The translations under genes were made by a program, and so were the position numbers. The notes below the pieces were generated by a model, which did no database searches, was not told the DNA's origin, and saw nothing but the letters and a program-made list of their open reading frames with translations. DNA of 53,066 nt from Pseudomonadota bacterium (GTDB lineage Bacteria; Pseudomonadota; Alphaproteobacteria; Rhizobiales; Beijerinckiaceae): positions 1 to 53,066 of the forward strand of contig JAJXWB010000025.1 in the NCBI GenBank assembly GCA_021781815.1, written 5' to 3'. The first letter of the stretch is position 1; each line of letters starts with the position of its first letter. Positions 51,747 through 53,066 of the stretch are shown piece after piece.

Positions 51747-51901
51747 AATCTGGTCCTTCCTCGAAACGCGATTATCCGGAAAGCATCGCCGCTGATCGAT
51801 TTAGCGCCGCGCTGCGCGGGGCCTTCGAGACCGCGCCAGTCAAGGCGAAGCCCGAGCAAGAGTCAAAGCCCAAGAAGAAGCCTGCTAAGGCTTCCTCTTA
51901 G
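51737..51901 (+). CDS. Passenger small basic protein
   Basis: 54 residues, ATG 51737 with GAGGG 8 nt upstream. SSKRDYPESIAADRFSAALRGAFETAP then a Lys/Pro-rich tail ending KKKPAKASS. It overlaps the HEPN-like start by 10 nt on the opposite strand and converges with the transposase. Looks like an intrinsically disordered tail protein; real but unproven. Confidence 0.45.
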   Translation: MVPKSGPSSKRDYPESIAADRFSAALRGAFETAPVKAKPEQESKPKKKPAKASS

Positions 51902-51942
51902 GCTGCTTCTTGCGCCAGCGGATGAACCGCCCTGCCTTGTGC

Positions 51943-52905
51943 TTAAACGACGGCGCCGTCAGGCTGACGATACGTGAGACGCTTGCCAGCCGCGCCTTTG
52001 ACTGCCAGCGCCGCACGTTCCCCGTCAGCAAAGCCGAGCGCGGTGCGGTGGTTGAATCTGAAATCGTATTCCGCGAGATAGCGATGCAAATGCTTTTCGC
52101 CGCAGTGCTGATAGACGCCGCGCATGCCGCGCTTGAACACGCTGAAATAGCCTTCGACCGAGTTTGAATGCACGTCGCCGCGCACGTACTCGCCGGCCGC
52201 GTGCTTCGTCGTCTCGTGGCTAGCGAACTCCTTGCCGACGCGCGTGTAGAGCCTGCTTTCGTCCGTCATCAGGCGCGACTCGCGGGCGATGTTCTCGCGC
52301 ACGATCGCCGTCACCGTCGCGCCGTAGGCAACCGCAGGATGGAACGAACGAACGCGGCCGCCGCGCTCGACAAGAGACACAACGGCGCGCTTGCCGCCGG
52401 GGCCGGGCTTACCGCTCTTGACCGGCTTCGTGTATTTCTTGCGGCTGTAGCGCGGCGCGCCTTCGATCTTGCCGAAATAGGTTTCGTCGGCCTCGACGAT
52501 CTTGCCTTCGCCGCCGAGCGGCCCTAGCGGCACAAGGCCGCCCTCGCGCATCGCTTCACGAATGCGATGCGTCATGAACCAAGCCGAGCGGTAGGTAATG
52601 CCGAGCGTGCGGTGGAGCTGATGCGCGCTAATGCCCTTCTTGCTGGAGCACATTAGGTAGAAGCCGAGCAACCACTTGTGCAGGGCGATCTTGCTGCGCT
52701 CCATGACTGAGCGCGTGGTGACGGTAAAGTCCGAGCGGCATTCGGCCTCGGCACAGCGAAAGACGCCAGTGCGCTTTGTCGCATAGGCGTGGTTGACCGA
52801 TCCGCAGTGCGGGCAAGTCGGGCCTTCCGGCCAGCGAAGCGCCTCCAGGTATTTGCGGGCGGCTTCGTCGTCCTTGAAGTGCTTGGCGGAAAGAGCGTCG
52901 GCCAT
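51943..52905 (-). CDS. IS1595-family transposase
   Basis: 320 residues. N-terminal zinc ribbon CPHCGSVNHAY... FRCAEAEC; helical DNA-binding region; DDE-type domain with EADETYFG, MTDESRLYTRVG and HSNSVEGYFSVFKRGMRG, the DDNE arrangement of the family. Appears intact. It is the only transposase in the element. Confidence 0.95.
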   Translation of the reverse strand: MADALSAKHFKDDEAARKYLEALRWPEGPTCPHCGSVNHAYATKRTGVFRCAEAECRSDFTVTTRSVMERSKIALHKWLLGFYLMCSSKKGISAHQLHRTLGITYRSAWFMTHRIREAMREGGLVPLGPLGGEGKIVEADETYFGKIEGAPRYSRKKYTKPVKSGKPGPGGKRAVVSLVERGGRVRSFHPAVAYGATVTAIVRENIARESRLMTDESRLYTRVGKEFASHETTKHAAGEYVRGDVHSNSVEGYFSVFKRGMRGVYQHCGEKHLHRYLAEYDFRFNHRTALGFADGERAALAVKGAAGKRLTYRQPDGAVV

Positions 52906-53066
52906 AGGGTTTATGTCCTCTATGAGCCGATACTACACTTAGATTTTGTGGTGTCAACGATATAATTGCGATTATTTTCCGTATTAGTGCAATATATCCT
53001 ATTTACGCGAAACCCCTCCGCCTTCGCTCGCTCGACGCCGACAACGCGCCGCCGCCTGTCGGCAAC
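52906..53066. other. Right end of the IS and GTA upstream DNA
   Basis: Holds the right inverted repeat (52948-52970), the right target duplication (52971-52978) and 88 bp of the original chromosome upstream of the GTA genes. No gene is seen. An AT-rich stretch (attattttccgtattagtg, aatatatcc) may be part of the former GTA promoter. Confidence 0.5.

Larger units (their letters stand above)
50884..52970 (-). mobile_element. IS1595-family insertion element with passenger genes
   Basis: About 2.09 kb bounded by inverted repeats: 50884-50906 and 52948-52970 match at 20 of 23 positions, with 19 bp identical (gtggtgtcaacgatataat at the right end). Flanked by 8-bp ATTATTTT duplications. Contains an IS1595-type transposase on the minus strand and three small passenger genes. 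The family is known to carry passengers. The intact transposase and good termini suggest a recent, perhaps active copy. The insertion lies 124 bp upstream of the GTA small terminase start. Confidence 0.85.

Noticed and set aside
1-53066. CRISPR arrays, rRNA or tRNA genes
   Set aside because: No regularly spaced repeats or conserved RNA motifs were seen by reading both strands.

Overview
The window is a chromosomal segment of a GC-rich alphaproteobacterium, most likely Hyphomicrobiales (rhizobial/methylotroph side, e.g. Beijerinckiaceae or Methylocystaceae). This rests on gene content: a TorF-type porin, glnE next to a two-component pair and degP, ccmE/ccmH, a PepSY-type gene beside a second two-component pair, and a Rhodobacter-type gene transfer agent (GTA) cluster. 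The genus cannot be fixed from sequence alone.

Left part (1-9.0 kb): the 3' part of a porin gene ends at a clear intrinsic terminator. It is followed by a tightly packed plus-strand operon: acyl carrier protein, acyl-CoA-dehydrogenase-like flavoprotein, class-II aminoacyl-tRNA-synthetase-like amino acid:[carrier protein] ligase, DUF1839 protein, cytoplasmic GH2 glycosidase and hotdog thioesterase. Two TIGR04282/TIGR04283-type glycosyltransferases converge on it. Together these look like a poorly characterised pathway in which a free amino acid is activated onto a carrier protein, possibly oxidised there, and then transferred. I suggest DUF1839 is the transferase, because it shows a BtrH/papain-like Cys...His...Asp layout.

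Middle part (9.3-30 kb) is ordinary chromosome: a livGFHM branched-chain amino-acid ABC transporter without its binding protein, two tandem DedA genes, a small hypothetical gene, a glyoxalase-fold protein, a long CDF metal exporter, a PAS histidine kinase, glnE, a two-component system, DegP/MucD, ccmH-ccmE (without ccmF or ccmI), a glycine-zipper lipoprotein, and a FeuPQ-like two-component system with a FeuN/PepSY-like periplasmic gene.

Right part (30-50.8 kb, minus strand) is a nearly complete GTA cluster in canonical order: small terminase, large terminase, portal, two small genes, prohead protease, major capsid, adaptor, stopper, tail terminator, major tail, tail chaperones, tape measure, DUF2460, DUF2163, NlpC/P60, megatron and DUF2793 fibre. 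It carries several extras: a prohead protease with a long C-terminal fusion followed by a DUF6968 gene; a secreted trypsin-like protease on the opposite strand directly abutting the capsid gene; and a GT2-methyltransferase fusion at the fibre end. A strong terminator follows, and beyond it lies a lysis cassette (T4-type lysozyme, probable holin, small protein, lipoprotein).

Right edge (50.88-52.97 kb): a 2.1-kb IS1595-family element with 23-bp imperfect inverted repeats and an 8-bp target duplication. It carries three small passenger genes, one with a HEPN-like RNxxxH motif, and it has inserted about 120 bp upstream of the first GTA gene, where the GTA promoter would be expected.
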